This document shows positions 16,550 through 25,155 of a DNA stretch of 64,000 bases, piece by piece. A model generated the notes under the pieces. That model made no database searches, was not told the DNA's origin, and saw nothing but the letters and a program-made list of their open reading frames with translations. The stretch comes from Bacilli bacterium (lineage in GTDB: Bacteria > Bacillota_I > Bacilli_A > RF39 > UBA660). Location of the stretch: NCBI GenBank assembly GCA_017428485.1, contig JAFRQT010000048.1:1-64000 (forward strand), given 5' to 3'. Position 1 is the stretch's first letter, and each line of letters opens with the position of its first letter. The translations under genes and the position numbers were made by a program.

Positions 16550-17915
16550 TTAGTTGTTTACCATTTCTTATATATTTCATATATTCCCAAAATTTAGGGT
16601 GGTCTGAATAATTATTCATCAAGTTCATTATTTCTTCATCTTTTGTAATTAGATAATATGTCCTTATCATTGCAAGTTTCTTATATGTAAGCATTTCATC
16701 ATAAAGTTGACCTTCAAATAAATCTATTATAAATGCTTTTATTAATACCTGAAACCAATCTAATTCAAATGGATCAATATTAATATCATCATTTTCATCA
16801 AATGTTTCATATGCCTCTTCTTTACTATATTGTTTTTCTTCTAAATATTTTTTATATAATCTATCATATTCTCTATCAATATTATCTTCATTAATTAAAT
16901 TTAATGAATTATCATCAAGTAAGTATATCAATTTATATTTAATTAATTTTAATTCTTCATTATCACCAAGTTTATCTAATAATTCATTTATACATTTAAT
17001 ATATCCAAGATAGAATAGCATTTGACTTCTAGTTCTTGGAGTAAATATTAATTTACCAGTTTGAATAGAGTTCTTCATTACTCTTTTTTTAAACTCTCTT
17101 CTATATTCATCATTAGTACCAACATCAATATTATACGCATATTTTAAATCAAGCCCATTAACATCTTCATACATTCTATATTTACTAGGATTACTAGTTT
17201 CAATAAAAATAGTAAACATATAAACATCATTTAATACCTCATCCACCAAATTAATAGCGTCTGGAAACATTTCATCGTAATCAATTTCATTATCAACTGG
17301 ATAAAAATACTCAAATGGATTTTCTCTATCAATAGTACTTACTTCACTATGACAGTCTCCAACATAATCTTTACTTCTTAATGCTAGTTTAGAATAAAAA
17401 TCATTTCTTTTTTCTAATAAAATTTTTATTTTTTCGGGATAATTTGGTTTATCTAACCCATAAGCATATGAAAGATAATATGATTTTATTTTATCTTCAA
17501 CATTATAAAATTTATTAAGAGTATCTCTAATGCCATTTAATTTTAATGACTCTTTTAAACTATTATCAAATCTTATTACATGTATAGCAGAACTGGTGAA
17601 TGGAAAATTATATGTCTCTAATACTCTATTTAAGTCATTTATAGACACTTTTTCATTTAAACAAACATATTTATCATCTATAGTAAAAATCTCTTTATTT
17701 AACTTTAAAAAGTCATAAAAACTATTATCATCTATACCCATAATAATATTATAATTATCTTTTTCTGATCCTTTTAAAGCTTCTAAAAGTAATTCTGGGT
17801 ATTTTAATAGTATTTCTATTTCAATTTTTCTACTATTATTAAATCTTAAATACATTAAAAAAGCCAAAAAAGTAGTATATCCATAATTAATATTATATGT
17901 TTCTTTATTTTCCAT
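16539..17915 (-). CDS. Hypothetical protein, 458 aa
   Basis: A long soluble protein, very rich in Tyr, Asp, Glu and Asn, with helical segments throughout and an acidic EENDDINIDPFELDW-type stretch in the C-terminal third. No signal peptide, membrane helix, nucleotide-binding motif or known domain was found. GGGGGAAAT precedes the start and a consensus-like promoter lies upstream. Monocistronic. Confidence 0.72.
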   Translation of the reverse strand: MENKETYNINYGYTTFLAFLMYLRFNNSRKIEIEILLKYPELLLEALKGSEKDNYNIIMGIDDNSFYDFLKLNKEIFTIDDKYVCLNEKVSINDLNRVLETYNFPFTSSAIHVIRFDNSLKESLKLNGIRDTLNKFYNVEDKIKSYYLSYAYGLDKPNYPEKIKILLEKRNDFYSKLALRSKDYVGDCHSEVSTIDRENPFEYFYPVDNEIDYDEMFPDAINLVDEVLNDVYMFTIFIETSNPSKYRMYEDVNGLDLKYAYNIDVGTNDEYRREFKKRVMKNSIQTGKLIFTPRTRSQMLFYLGYIKCINELLDKLGDNEELKLIKYKLIYLLDDNSLNLINEDNIDREYDRLYKKYLEEKQYSKEEAYETFDENDDINIDPFELDWFQVLIKAFIIDLFEGQLYDEMLTYKKLAMIRTYYLITKDEEIMNLMNNYSDHPKFWEYMKYIRNGKQLIKK

Positions 17916-17938
17916 ATTTCCCCCAAAATATAAGATTT

Positions 17939-17967
17939 ATTATAATTCAAAATAAATACTTTGTCTA
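17939..17967 (-). promoter_or_regulatory. Promoter of the 458-aa gene
   Basis: TAGACA (17962-17967) and TATAAT (17939-17944) with a 17-base spacer. Confidence 0.6.
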
Positions 17968-18007
17968 TAATAATATTTATTGTATAATTAATTTAGGGTG
18001 AATATGA

Positions 18008-19309
18008 ATGATATATTATTTTATTGGTATTAAAGGTAGTGGAATGAGTTCACTTGCATGTATTATGCATGATTTAGGATATATTGTTATGGGTAGTGAT
18101 AAACCTGATCATTTCTTTACTGAAGAACAATTAATAGAACGAAATATTAAAATATTTGAATTTAACAAAGATAATATTAAAGAAGGAATGACAATAGTTC
18201 AAGGAAATGCATTTACTATTGAAAATGAAGAAGTAAAAAGAGCAAATGAACTAGGTCTTAAGATATACACATATCAAGAGATGATAGCAAAAATTACTGA
18301 CAATACAAAATTAATTGCAGTATCAGGGTGTCATGGAAAGACCAGTACAACTACTATGTTTAAATTTGTTTTAGAACCTTTTGGAGTTAATTATCTAATT
18401 GGAGATGGAACTGGTTTTGCTAATAAAGGAAATAATTACTTTGCCCTAGAAGCATGTGAATATAAAAGACATTTCTTATCATATAATCCATATTATGCAA
18501 TAATTACGAATATTGAACTTGATCATACTGATTATTATAAAGATTTAGATGATGTATTAGATGCGTTTAATGAATTTGCAAATAAAGCAAGAAATACAGT
18601 AATAATGTGTGGAGATGATTCTAATACAAGAAAAATTAAAACAAATAAAGAAGTATTATTTTATGGATTCAATGATAATAATGATGTTACTTTAAAAAAT
18701 ATAGAATATAAAAATGATAATACTATTGCTGATGTATTTATTAAAGGAAAAAAATATATGAATGTTACTTTCCCATTTAATGCAGATCATCTACTTCTTA
18801 ATGCTTTATCTGTTATAACTGTTTGTTATTTAGAAAATTTAGATAAAGATTTAGTTAAAAAACAAATAATGAAAATAGAACATGCAAAGAGAAGATTTAT
18901 CGAAGAAAAATTTAAATCAAATATAATTATCGATGATTATGCACACCACCCTACCGAAGTTAAGGTTACAATTGAAGCTGCTAAAAAGAAATATCCAAAT
19001 AAAAAAATAATTGCTATATTTAAAGCACATACTAAATCAAGAGTTAAATTTTTCTATAAAGAGTTTGCTGATGCTCTTAATTTAGCAGATAAAGCATACG
19101 TTATGGATATAGCAGAAGATAGAAAAGAAGTAGGATATGATGATGTTGATGCAAATATGATAATAGATTTACTTAAAAATGGTGAGCACATATCATTAGA
19201 GACAATAAATAAATTATTACAATATAAAGATTCAGTATTATTGTTTATGAGTAGTAAAGACATATATGTACTTGAAGATGAATATAAAGAACTAGCAAAA
19301 AAAGAATAG
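18008..19309 (+). CDS. murC: UDP-N-acetylmuramate--L-alanine ligase
   Basis: Adds the first residue, L-Ala, to UDP-MurNAc in peptidoglycan precursor synthesis, in the cytoplasm. The 433 aa protein has the N-terminal UDP-binding motif GIKGSGMSSLA, the ATP loop VSGCHGKTSTTT near 110, the central NIELDHTDYY and the C-terminal DDYAHHPTE followed by FKAHTKSR. The ATG at 18008 follows AGGGTG with good spacing. It stands alone, not in a mur cluster, as is common for murC in Bacilli, and ends in a terminator. Confidence 0.96.
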   Translation: MIYYFIGIKGSGMSSLACIMHDLGYIVMGSDKPDHFFTEEQLIERNIKIFEFNKDNIKEGMTIVQGNAFTIENEEVKRANELGLKIYTYQEMIAKITDNTKLIAVSGCHGKTSTTTMFKFVLEPFGVNYLIGDGTGFANKGNNYFALEACEYKRHFLSYNPYYAIITNIELDHTDYYKDLDDVLDAFNEFANKARNTVIMCGDDSNTRKIKTNKEVLFYGFNDNNDVTLKNIEYKNDNTIADVFIKGKKYMNVTFPFNADHLLLNALSVITVCYLENLDKDLVKKQIMKIEHAKRRFIEEKFKSNIIIDDYAHHPTEVKVTIEAAKKKYPNKKIIAIFKAHTKSRVKFFYKEFADALNLADKAYVMDIAEDRKEVGYDDVDANMIIDLLKNGEHISLETINKLLQYKDSVLLFMSSKDIYVLEDEYKELAKKE

Positions 19310-19329
19310 TATTTAAACTATTCTTTTTT
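19298..19329. terminator. Intrinsic terminator after murC
   Basis: AAAAAAGAATAG / CTATTCTTTTTT hairpin; usable on both strands between murC and the convergent 141-aa gene. Confidence 0.8.
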
Positions 19330-19347
19330 AGTAGTAACCCCTATTTA

Positions 19348-19773
19348 CTACTCTCTTCCTTCTAATCTACATAATAAATCAATTTTGAACATTTCTTTTT
19401 GTGCATTTGCTTTAGAAATCATAATTCCTTTATATGCAGTTAATTCTGATTTATGACCATCTAATAATATATCTTTTGGTTCTAAGTTATTTAACATAAC
19501 TATATTATTATTTTTATATACTGTATAATTTAACTTAACTTCACCATATACTTTTACAAATAATGAGTCAGTTGGAAGCCTTAAATCATATGTTTCAGTT
19601 TGTTCATGTTTATTTAAAGAAACTAGTTCACCAACAAATTCACCACTTCTTAGTTTTGGATAAAAATCAAACATTAATTTTTTATAAGCAACCATATTAT
19701 ATTTTTTTAAACTTCTCTCAAGCTTTTTAAAATTATTTTCATCCAAATAATCTAATATAAATCTACCTTTCAT
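19348..19773 (-). CDS. Hypothetical protein, 141 aa
   Basis: Start set at ATG 19773, behind an AAGGGGG site; the longer frame from 19833 would begin inside the promoter. A small soluble protein with a mixed pattern and no known family: helical N-terminal third, then beta-like segments such as LFVKVYGEVKLNYTVYK. A perfect-spacing promoter precedes it, with an inverted repeat that may be an operator. Confidence 0.72.
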   Translation of the reverse strand: MKGRFILDYLDENNFKKLERSLKKYNMVAYKKLMFDFYPKLRSGEFVGELVSLNKHEQTETYDLRLPTDSLFVKVYGEVKLNYTVYKNNNIVMLNNLEPKDILLDGHKSELTAYKGIMISKANAQKEMFKIDLLCRLEGRE

Positions 19774-19781
19774 AAACCAAA

Positions 19782-19833
19782 CCCCCTTATTGATTTGCAG
19801 TATGATTATACCACATATAAGGGGGATTGTCAA
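19782..19833 (-). promoter_or_regulatory. Consensus promoter with flanking inverted repeat
   Basis: TTGACA (19828-19833), 17-base spacer, TATAAT (19805-19810). CCCCCTTAT at 19782-19790, which includes the ribosome-binding site of the 141-aa gene, is the exact inverse of ATAAGGGGG at 19817-19825 in the spacer. Confidence 0.7.
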
Positions 19834-19864
19834 TAGTTTTGTATCAATTTTGATAAGCAGTATT

Positions 19865-20452
19865 TTATTCGATAATTGTTATGTTAATAATATAGTTATC
19901 AGAATCATAATTAAATAATACATTATAATTCTTATCATCTTTAAGATCATTTTTCATTTTTAATATTTCATCTGAAGTTGTTAAATTAAAATCTTTATAG
20001 ATAACACTTATCTTATGTATGTTATTCTGAGCATTTTTATTTATAACAAGATCTAATAACTTATCTACAAAGAAGCCACTTTGAGTGCCTTTAAACAACA
20101 TTAATTCATTGTTAAAACTAGATGAAGTATTATAATTAGTACTATTTTCTATATTTGTTTTTGTTTCTTTAAATGTATTAATTGCAAAAAATGCGATAAC
20201 TGCGAATAATACTAAAGAAATAAATATTATAACTAAACGTATTTTTCCAAAATTTTTGAAAGTATCTAATACATTTTCGGCCATTTCATTACCGATTTGT
20301 CTTGTTTTTAATTCTGCTTCCTTTTGTCTAGCTTCTAATTCTTTTTTACTTTTATATTCACTATTATTTGAATAAGGTGCACCACAATTACTACATTTTT
20401 TATCTTTTGCAGTATCAATTAATGATCCACAATGTTCACATGTTATCTTCAT
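19865..20452 (-). CDS. Zinc-ribbon membrane protein, 195 aa
   Basis: N-terminal zinc ribbon CEHCGSLID...CSNCGAPYS, then a coiled-coil-like charged segment, one membrane helix at about 75-95 (LVIIFISLVLFAVIAFFA), and an outer domain of about 95 residues. The layout is common in Firmicutes; function is unknown. It lies 11 bases downstream of thrS and is probably in the same transcript, so it may be under T-box control too. A Shine-Dalgarno AGGAGAA precedes the ATG. Confidence 0.78.
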   Translation of the reverse strand: MKITCEHCGSLIDTAKDKKCSNCGAPYSNNSEYKSKKELEARQKEAELKTRQIGNEMAENVLDTFKNFGKIRLVIIFISLVLFAVIAFFAINTFKETKTNIENSTNYNTSSSFNNELMLFKGTQSGFFVDKLLDLVINKNAQNNIHKISVIYKDFNLTTSDEILKMKNDLKDDKNYNVLFNYDSDNYIINITIIE

Positions 20453-20463
20453 ATTCTTTTCTC

Positions 20464-22209
20464 CTATAAATTAATATCTTTTGATTTAATTTTATTTAAT
20501 ACAAAGTCAATAAATTCTTCTTTAGATACTGTAATTGTTTCTTGACTACCAAACTTACGATAACTTATTAATCCACTTTCTTTTTCTTTATCACCAAGTA
20601 TTAATGTTAATGGTACTTTCTTAGTTTGACTTTCTCTCATTTTATAAGATAATTTTTCATTTCTATCATCTAATTTAACTCTAATATTATTACTTTCTAA
20701 TAATTTAAATATTTCATTTGAATATTCTAAATGATATTCATTGTTTACAGGAATTATATTAACTTGCACTGGAGCTAACCATAATGGGAAAGCACCTGCA
20801 AAATGTTCAATTAAAATACCAAAGAATCTTTCAATTGAACCATATATTACTCTATGTAACATAACAGGTCTTTTTTTACTACCGTCTGAATCAATATAAG
20901 TTAAATCAAATCTTTCTGGTAGATTCATATCTAATTGAATAGTTCCACATTGCCATACTCTACCAAGAGAATCTTTAATATGAAAATCTAGTTTAGGTCC
21001 ATAGAAAGCTCCATCTCCTGGATTTATTTTGCAATCATGGCCAGATTTATGGCAAGCATCTTCTAATGCTTTTTCTGATCTATTCCATATTTCAATATCA
21101 CCAATATATTTTTCTTCAGGTCTAGTAGATAATTCAATACTATAAGTTAATCCAAACATTGAATAAATTCTATCAATAAAGTTAATTAATCTTATAACTT
21201 CACTTTCAATTTGGTCTTCTCTCATGAATAAATGAGCATCATCTTGAGTAAATGTTCTAACTCTAAAAAGTCCATTTAATGCCCCACTAGCTTCATGTCT
21301 ATGAACTTGTCCAAGTTCTCCTACTCTCCAAGGCAAATCTTTATATGAGTGTAATGAGTTTTTATAAACTAGCATTCCTCCTGGACAGTTCATTGGTTTA
21401 ATAGCAAATACTTTATCATCAATTTCACTAGTATACATATTTTCTCTATAATTAAACCAATGTCCAGATAATTCCCATAATTCTTTATTTAACATTATTG
21501 GAGTTTTAATAAATTCATACCCTTCTTTAGCATGTTCTTCATACCAAAAATTCTCAAGTTCATTTCTAATAATCATTCCATTTGGTAAAAAGAATGGAAA
21601 ACCAGGACCATACTCACTTATCATAAATAAATCTAATTCTTTTCCAAGTTTTTTATGATCTCTTTTTTTAGCTTCTTCTAAGAAATTTAAATAATCATTT
21701 AAATCTTCTTCATTTTCATAACATACTCCATATACTCTTTGAAGCATTTTATTTTTAGCATCACCCTTCCAGTAAGCGCCACTAACTTTTAATAACTTAA
21801 AGTGCTTAATTTCTTTAGTAGAGTTTACATGTGGTCCACGACAAAGATCTATAAAATCTTCTTGACGATAAGCAGATATAACTGTATCATTTTCATCCAT
21901 TCTACTTATTAAGTCTATTTTATATGGATCATCTTTAAACATATCTAAAGCTTCTTTTTTTGATAATTCTATTCTTTTAATTAGTTTATTATCTTTAGAT
22001 ATTTTTTTCATTTCTTTTTCAATTTTTGGTAAATCCTCTTCTGTTAATGAAACATCTCCCAAATCAATGTCATAGTAGAATCCTTCATCAATTACTGGAC
22101 CAACCCAAAACTTAGCATCTGGATATAGATGTTTAACAGCATGTGCCAAAAGATGAGCACAACTATGGTTTAACATATTTAATCTTTCATCATTTTTAAT
22201 TTCTTTCAT
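20464..22209 (-). CDS. thrS: Threonyl-tRNA synthetase lacking the TGS domain
   Basis: Charges tRNA-Thr. The start at ATG 22209 follows AGAGGAGG; the frame upstream overlaps the T-box terminator. At 581 aa it is about 60 residues shorter than usual because the N-terminal TGS domain is absent: the protein opens almost directly in the editing domain (HSCAH at about 15-19, later CRGPHV). The class II core (RVGELGQVHRHEASG, then RTFTQDDAH) and the C-terminal anticodon domain (LILGDKEKE) are present. The T-box leader makes expression respond to uncharged tRNA-Thr. Confidence 0.95.
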   Translation of the reverse strand: MKEIKNDERLNMLNHSCAHLLAHAVKHLYPDAKFWVGPVIDEGFYYDIDLGDVSLTEEDLPKIEKEMKKISKDNKLIKRIELSKKEALDMFKDDPYKIDLISRMDENDTVISAYRQEDFIDLCRGPHVNSTKEIKHFKLLKVSGAYWKGDAKNKMLQRVYGVCYENEEDLNDYLNFLEEAKKRDHKKLGKELDLFMISEYGPGFPFFLPNGMIIRNELENFWYEEHAKEGYEFIKTPIMLNKELWELSGHWFNYRENMYTSEIDDKVFAIKPMNCPGGMLVYKNSLHSYKDLPWRVGELGQVHRHEASGALNGLFRVRTFTQDDAHLFMREDQIESEVIRLINFIDRIYSMFGLTYSIELSTRPEEKYIGDIEIWNRSEKALEDACHKSGHDCKINPGDGAFYGPKLDFHIKDSLGRVWQCGTIQLDMNLPERFDLTYIDSDGSKKRPVMLHRVIYGSIERFFGILIEHFAGAFPLWLAPVQVNIIPVNNEYHLEYSNEIFKLLESNNIRVKLDDRNEKLSYKMRESQTKKVPLTLILGDKEKESGLISYRKFGSQETITVSKEEFIDFVLNKIKSKDINL

Positions 22210-22214
22210 ATTTT

Positions 22215-22432
22215 CCTCCTCTAAATAAAAAGGAATGGTACAAGGAGTCATAATGACGGTACCATCCCTTTATTTAACTTATTTGTTATATAACGATAAC
22301 AACTCGTAGGCTATTAACCTCATACAAATGGTAGTAATTATTAAATACTCACATTAGTTTACACCAACCACTAATTCTCTTTGCTTAATAATTTAATAAT
22401 GTTGTCCACTTAATTATTTCAAATATAATGTT
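22215..22432 (-). promoter_or_regulatory. T-box riboswitch of thrS
   Basis: The minus strand carries the conserved T-box sequence AGGGATGGTACCG and a terminator made of GGATGGTAC / GTACCATTCC followed by T's (22224-22275). The stem I part with GAGAATTAG and GGTTGG lies around 22360-22382. Aligned with the ileS leader, ACT (Thr codon) sits in the specifier position where ATC sits in ileS. Confidence 0.9.
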
Positions 22433-22448
22433 AACACAAATTATCTAT

Positions 22449-23147
22449 CTATGCAACATCTTTTAATTGTAATACTTTACGTCCTTCTTTTACTTCTACA
22501 TATTCATGTAATAATTCAATAAATTTATTTATTTGTTCTGGAGATAAATTACGTAACATTTTTATTACATCTTGTGATGTAATATCTTTAGTAGTAACTA
22601 ATCTAACTACTTTTTCTTCTGTCTTTTTAGGTGTTTTATCAACTAACTTTTCATCAAAAGGAGTAATTACTTGTTTATCTTCATTTACTTCATTAATCGT
22701 ATCATATTCAACATCTTCTTCATGTGTCTCAAGTAATAAGAAATCATTTTTTCTTGCTACATACTTATCTGGCTTTTCAAATGAAATAGCAGGTTCAGGT
22801 GCTCTTGCAATAGTATCATCAACGACTTCTTCTTCAACTTTAGGATTTAACGCTTCTTCTAAGGTAATATAATTACCTTTTCTAATTTCTTCTATAGCTG
22901 CTCTTTCAACTGCATCAGAACCTTTAACTAAATTGATTGCTTTAATTGTATAATAAAATGGAATTAATCCTTTTGCAAAATTAGTTAGTCCTTCATTAAA
23001 TCTATACATACTATTTTTATTTTTAAGAACATATCCATCATCTATTAATTTTTTATTCACAACAGGCCTAACTGCTTCAATTACTGAAAGACCATATGCT
23101 GTTGATATTAACTGGATGATTAAATATACTAATATAGCATTTCCCAT
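22449..23147 (-). CDS. Membrane-anchored hypothetical protein, 232 aa
   Basis: An N-terminal hydrophobic helix (about 4-22) and a second hydrophobic stretch near 55-70 anchor a cytoplasmic, acidic, disordered linker rich in Glu, Val and Asp. The C-terminal 50 residues (SQDVIKMLRNLSPEQINKFIELLHEY) form a helical bundle. No family recognised. It stands alone upstream of the thrS leader. Confidence 0.7.
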   Translation of the reverse strand: MGNAILVYLIIQLISTAYGLSVIEAVRPVVNKKLIDDGYVLKNKNSMYRFNEGLTNFAKGLIPFYYTIKAINLVKGSDAVERAAIEEIRKGNYITLEEALNPKVEEEVVDDTIARAPEPAISFEKPDKYVARKNDFLLLETHEEDVEYDTINEVNEDKQVITPFDEKLVDKTPKKTEEKVVRLVTTKDITSQDVIKMLRNLSPEQINKFIELLHEYVEVKEGRKVLQLKDVA

Positions 23148-23230
23148 AATTATTCCCCCTTACTTCATCGAGTACATTTCTTTAAAACGGCTTATATTAT
23201 AACAAAAATACTTATAATTGTCAAATAAAT

Positions 23231-24163
23231 CTATTTAATTTTTAGTTTTCTTTCAAATTTTATACATATATTTTCAATATAATTCTTATTATATAAATCA
23301 TTTAGCCATTCTTTCGGAATATTTTTATACCCATATATTATTCCTACTATACTACCTGTAACAGCACCAACCGTATCAGTATCTCCACCTAAATTAATAG
23401 CTTTGATAATTGCATCTTTAAAAGATTCTGTTGTTAATACTGAATATAATGCTGATTCTAAAGTATCAATAACATACCACAAAGACGATATTTCTTCTTC
23501 TTTTAATTTTGCAATGTTTCCCTTAAGTATTCTATTATATAATTTTAAATATTCTTTATTAAACATACTATAATCAATATGCTTAATATTATAATAACTT
23601 TCAAATTTATCAAAACCTTTTAATAAAAATAATAGATAATTTGTCATAATATAACAACCAATTATACTTATTTCATGCCTATGAGTCAAAGAAGATAAGT
23701 TTTTACAAATTTCAAAAATAGTATTATTATTACAATTTGTATAGTAAGCATATAAAGCACAAGGTAATATTCTCATAATTGATCCATTGCCATTATTATT
23801 TATATTATTAATTCCACATTGAGTTGCATTATTACCATTATATTTTTCAATTGCTTGCATACATGTATTTCCAACGCCAAATGTAATACCGCTTGGAGTA
23901 TATTTTCCATTAAATAACCATTCTTGAAACTTTTTCATTATATCTTCATAACTTATATATCCAATATCAGCAATAGATTCAAGAGTTGCTAGTGTTAGAG
24001 ATGTATCATCACTCCAATAGCCTTTTGGTAAATTGTGTGATAGATGCCCAATCATATTTATAACAGGGTTTAATTTAAGATATTCTCTTTTATAAGTTTC
24101 TATTGGAACACCCATTGCATCACCAATTGCTAATCCTAATACGGAATCAATTACTTTACTCAT
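23231..24163 (-). CDS. ADP-ribosylglycohydrolase family protein
   Basis: Removes ADP-ribose from modified targets or splits related glycosidic bonds. The signature binuclear metal motifs are present: DAMGVP near residue 16, SDDTSLT near 52, and GGDTDTVGAVTGSIVG near the C-terminus. Start set at the second ATG (24163); GGAGG is only one base from the first. The 310 aa length is normal for DraG-like proteins. No partner ADP-ribosyltransferase is nearby, so the substrate is unknown. Confidence 0.92.
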   Translation of the reverse strand: MSKVIDSVLGLAIGDAMGVPIETYKREYLKLNPVINMIGHLSHNLPKGYWSDDTSLTLATLESIADIGYISYEDIMKKFQEWLFNGKYTPSGITFGVGNTCMQAIEKYNGNNATQCGINNINNNGNGSIMRILPCALYAYYTNCNNNTIFEICKNLSSLTHRHEISIIGCYIMTNYLLFLLKGFDKFESYYNIKHIDYSMFNKEYLKLYNRILKGNIAKLKEEEISSLWYVIDTLESALYSVLTTESFKDAIIKAINLGGDTDTVGAVTGSIVGIIYGYKNIPKEWLNDLYNKNYIENICIKFERKLKIK

Positions 24164-24210
24164 CATTCCTCCTATGTTATTAACAATTTGATTATAACAA
24201 ATTTAATAAT

Positions 24211-24240
24211 AAAAGTATACATTAAATATGTATACTTTTA
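24211..24240 (-). terminator. Terminator of the dnaB-dnaI operon
   Basis: AAAAGTATACAT / ATGTATACTTTT hairpin followed on the minus strand by TTATTATTAAATTT. Confidence 0.75.
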
Positions 24241-24252
24241 TCTTAAATTATA

Positions 24253-25155
24253 TTATTTTCTTTTGTTATCACTAATTAGTGTAAGTTCTATAGTTAAATA
24301 CTTTATCCTTTCAACTATTCTTCTTGCTTTAATTTCATCCACGCCTTTTGATGTTTCAGATAATACTTTTTCTAACTCTTCAATTGTGAAATTTGAAGTA
24401 AAAAATGTAGATAAATCATTATCCATTCTATATTGTAAAATTGTACCTAAAACCTCATCTCTTGCCCAAGGGCTATTGTTTTCAGCACCAATATCATCAA
24501 GTAGTAAAATATCACTAGTCATAATTTCATCTAACACTTCATCATAATTATATTCATTAAATGATGCTTTTAATCTCTTTAATAGTGATGGGTAATATAC
24601 ATTTACTGTTCTAAATCCTTTATTAGATAATTCATTTAATAATGCACTTAATAAATATGATTTACCACTTCCAAATGATCCACTTAAATATAATCCTTTA
24701 CATTCCTCATTATTAACTTTCTTTTTTAGGAAATCTTTTATATATTTAAGTATTTCACCTCTTTGCTTTTCAATTACTACATTACTTAGTGATGCATTTC
24801 TTAATATCTTAGGAGTTTCAAAGAAGGTAGTTGTATTTTTAATTGCATTTTCTTTAAAATACTTACAAGGTTTGTAAATGAATTCTAGATAGTCTTTTTC
24901 TACTATAGGATAATATACATGACCATTCACTTCATTTTTACACTTATCTAATCCTTTACATTTTGAACAATTTTTTAATTCGCATGATGTAGTTTCAAGT
25001 TTAGAAGTGTATTTCATTAATATTTCATCATCTAATTTTAATCTAGCACATAGCTTTTTAAATGTTTCATCAGTAGATGATTTTATAAATTCACGTCTTA
25101 AATCATCATTAATAGATTTCTTACTTTTAGTTATATAACTCTTACTACTAATCAT
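24253..25155 (-). CDS. dnaI: Primosomal protein DnaI (helicase loader)
   Basis: AAA+ ATPase that loads the replicative helicase DnaC at oriC and at restarted forks, with DnaB and DnaD. The N-terminal part has a Cys cluster (CELKNCSKCKGLDKC) that can bind zinc; the ATPase part has LSGSFGSGKSYLL near 150 and LLLDDIGAE. At 300 aa it is typical of Bacilli. The ATG overlaps the stop of dnaB by four bases (ATGA), indicating translational coupling. Confidence 0.93.
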   Translation of the reverse strand: MISSKSYITKSKKSINDDLRREFIKSSTDETFKKLCARLKLDDEILMKYTSKLETTSCELKNCSKCKGLDKCKNEVNGHVYYPIVEKDYLEFIYKPCKYFKENAIKNTTTFFETPKILRNASLSNVVIEKQRGEILKYIKDFLKKKVNNEECKGLYLSGSFGSGKSYLLSALLNELSNKGFRTVNVYYPSLLKRLKASFNEYNYDEVLDEIMTSDILLLDDIGAENNSPWARDEVLGTILQYRMDNDLSTFFTSNFTIEELEKVLSETSKGVDEIKARRIVERIKYLTIELTLISDNKRK

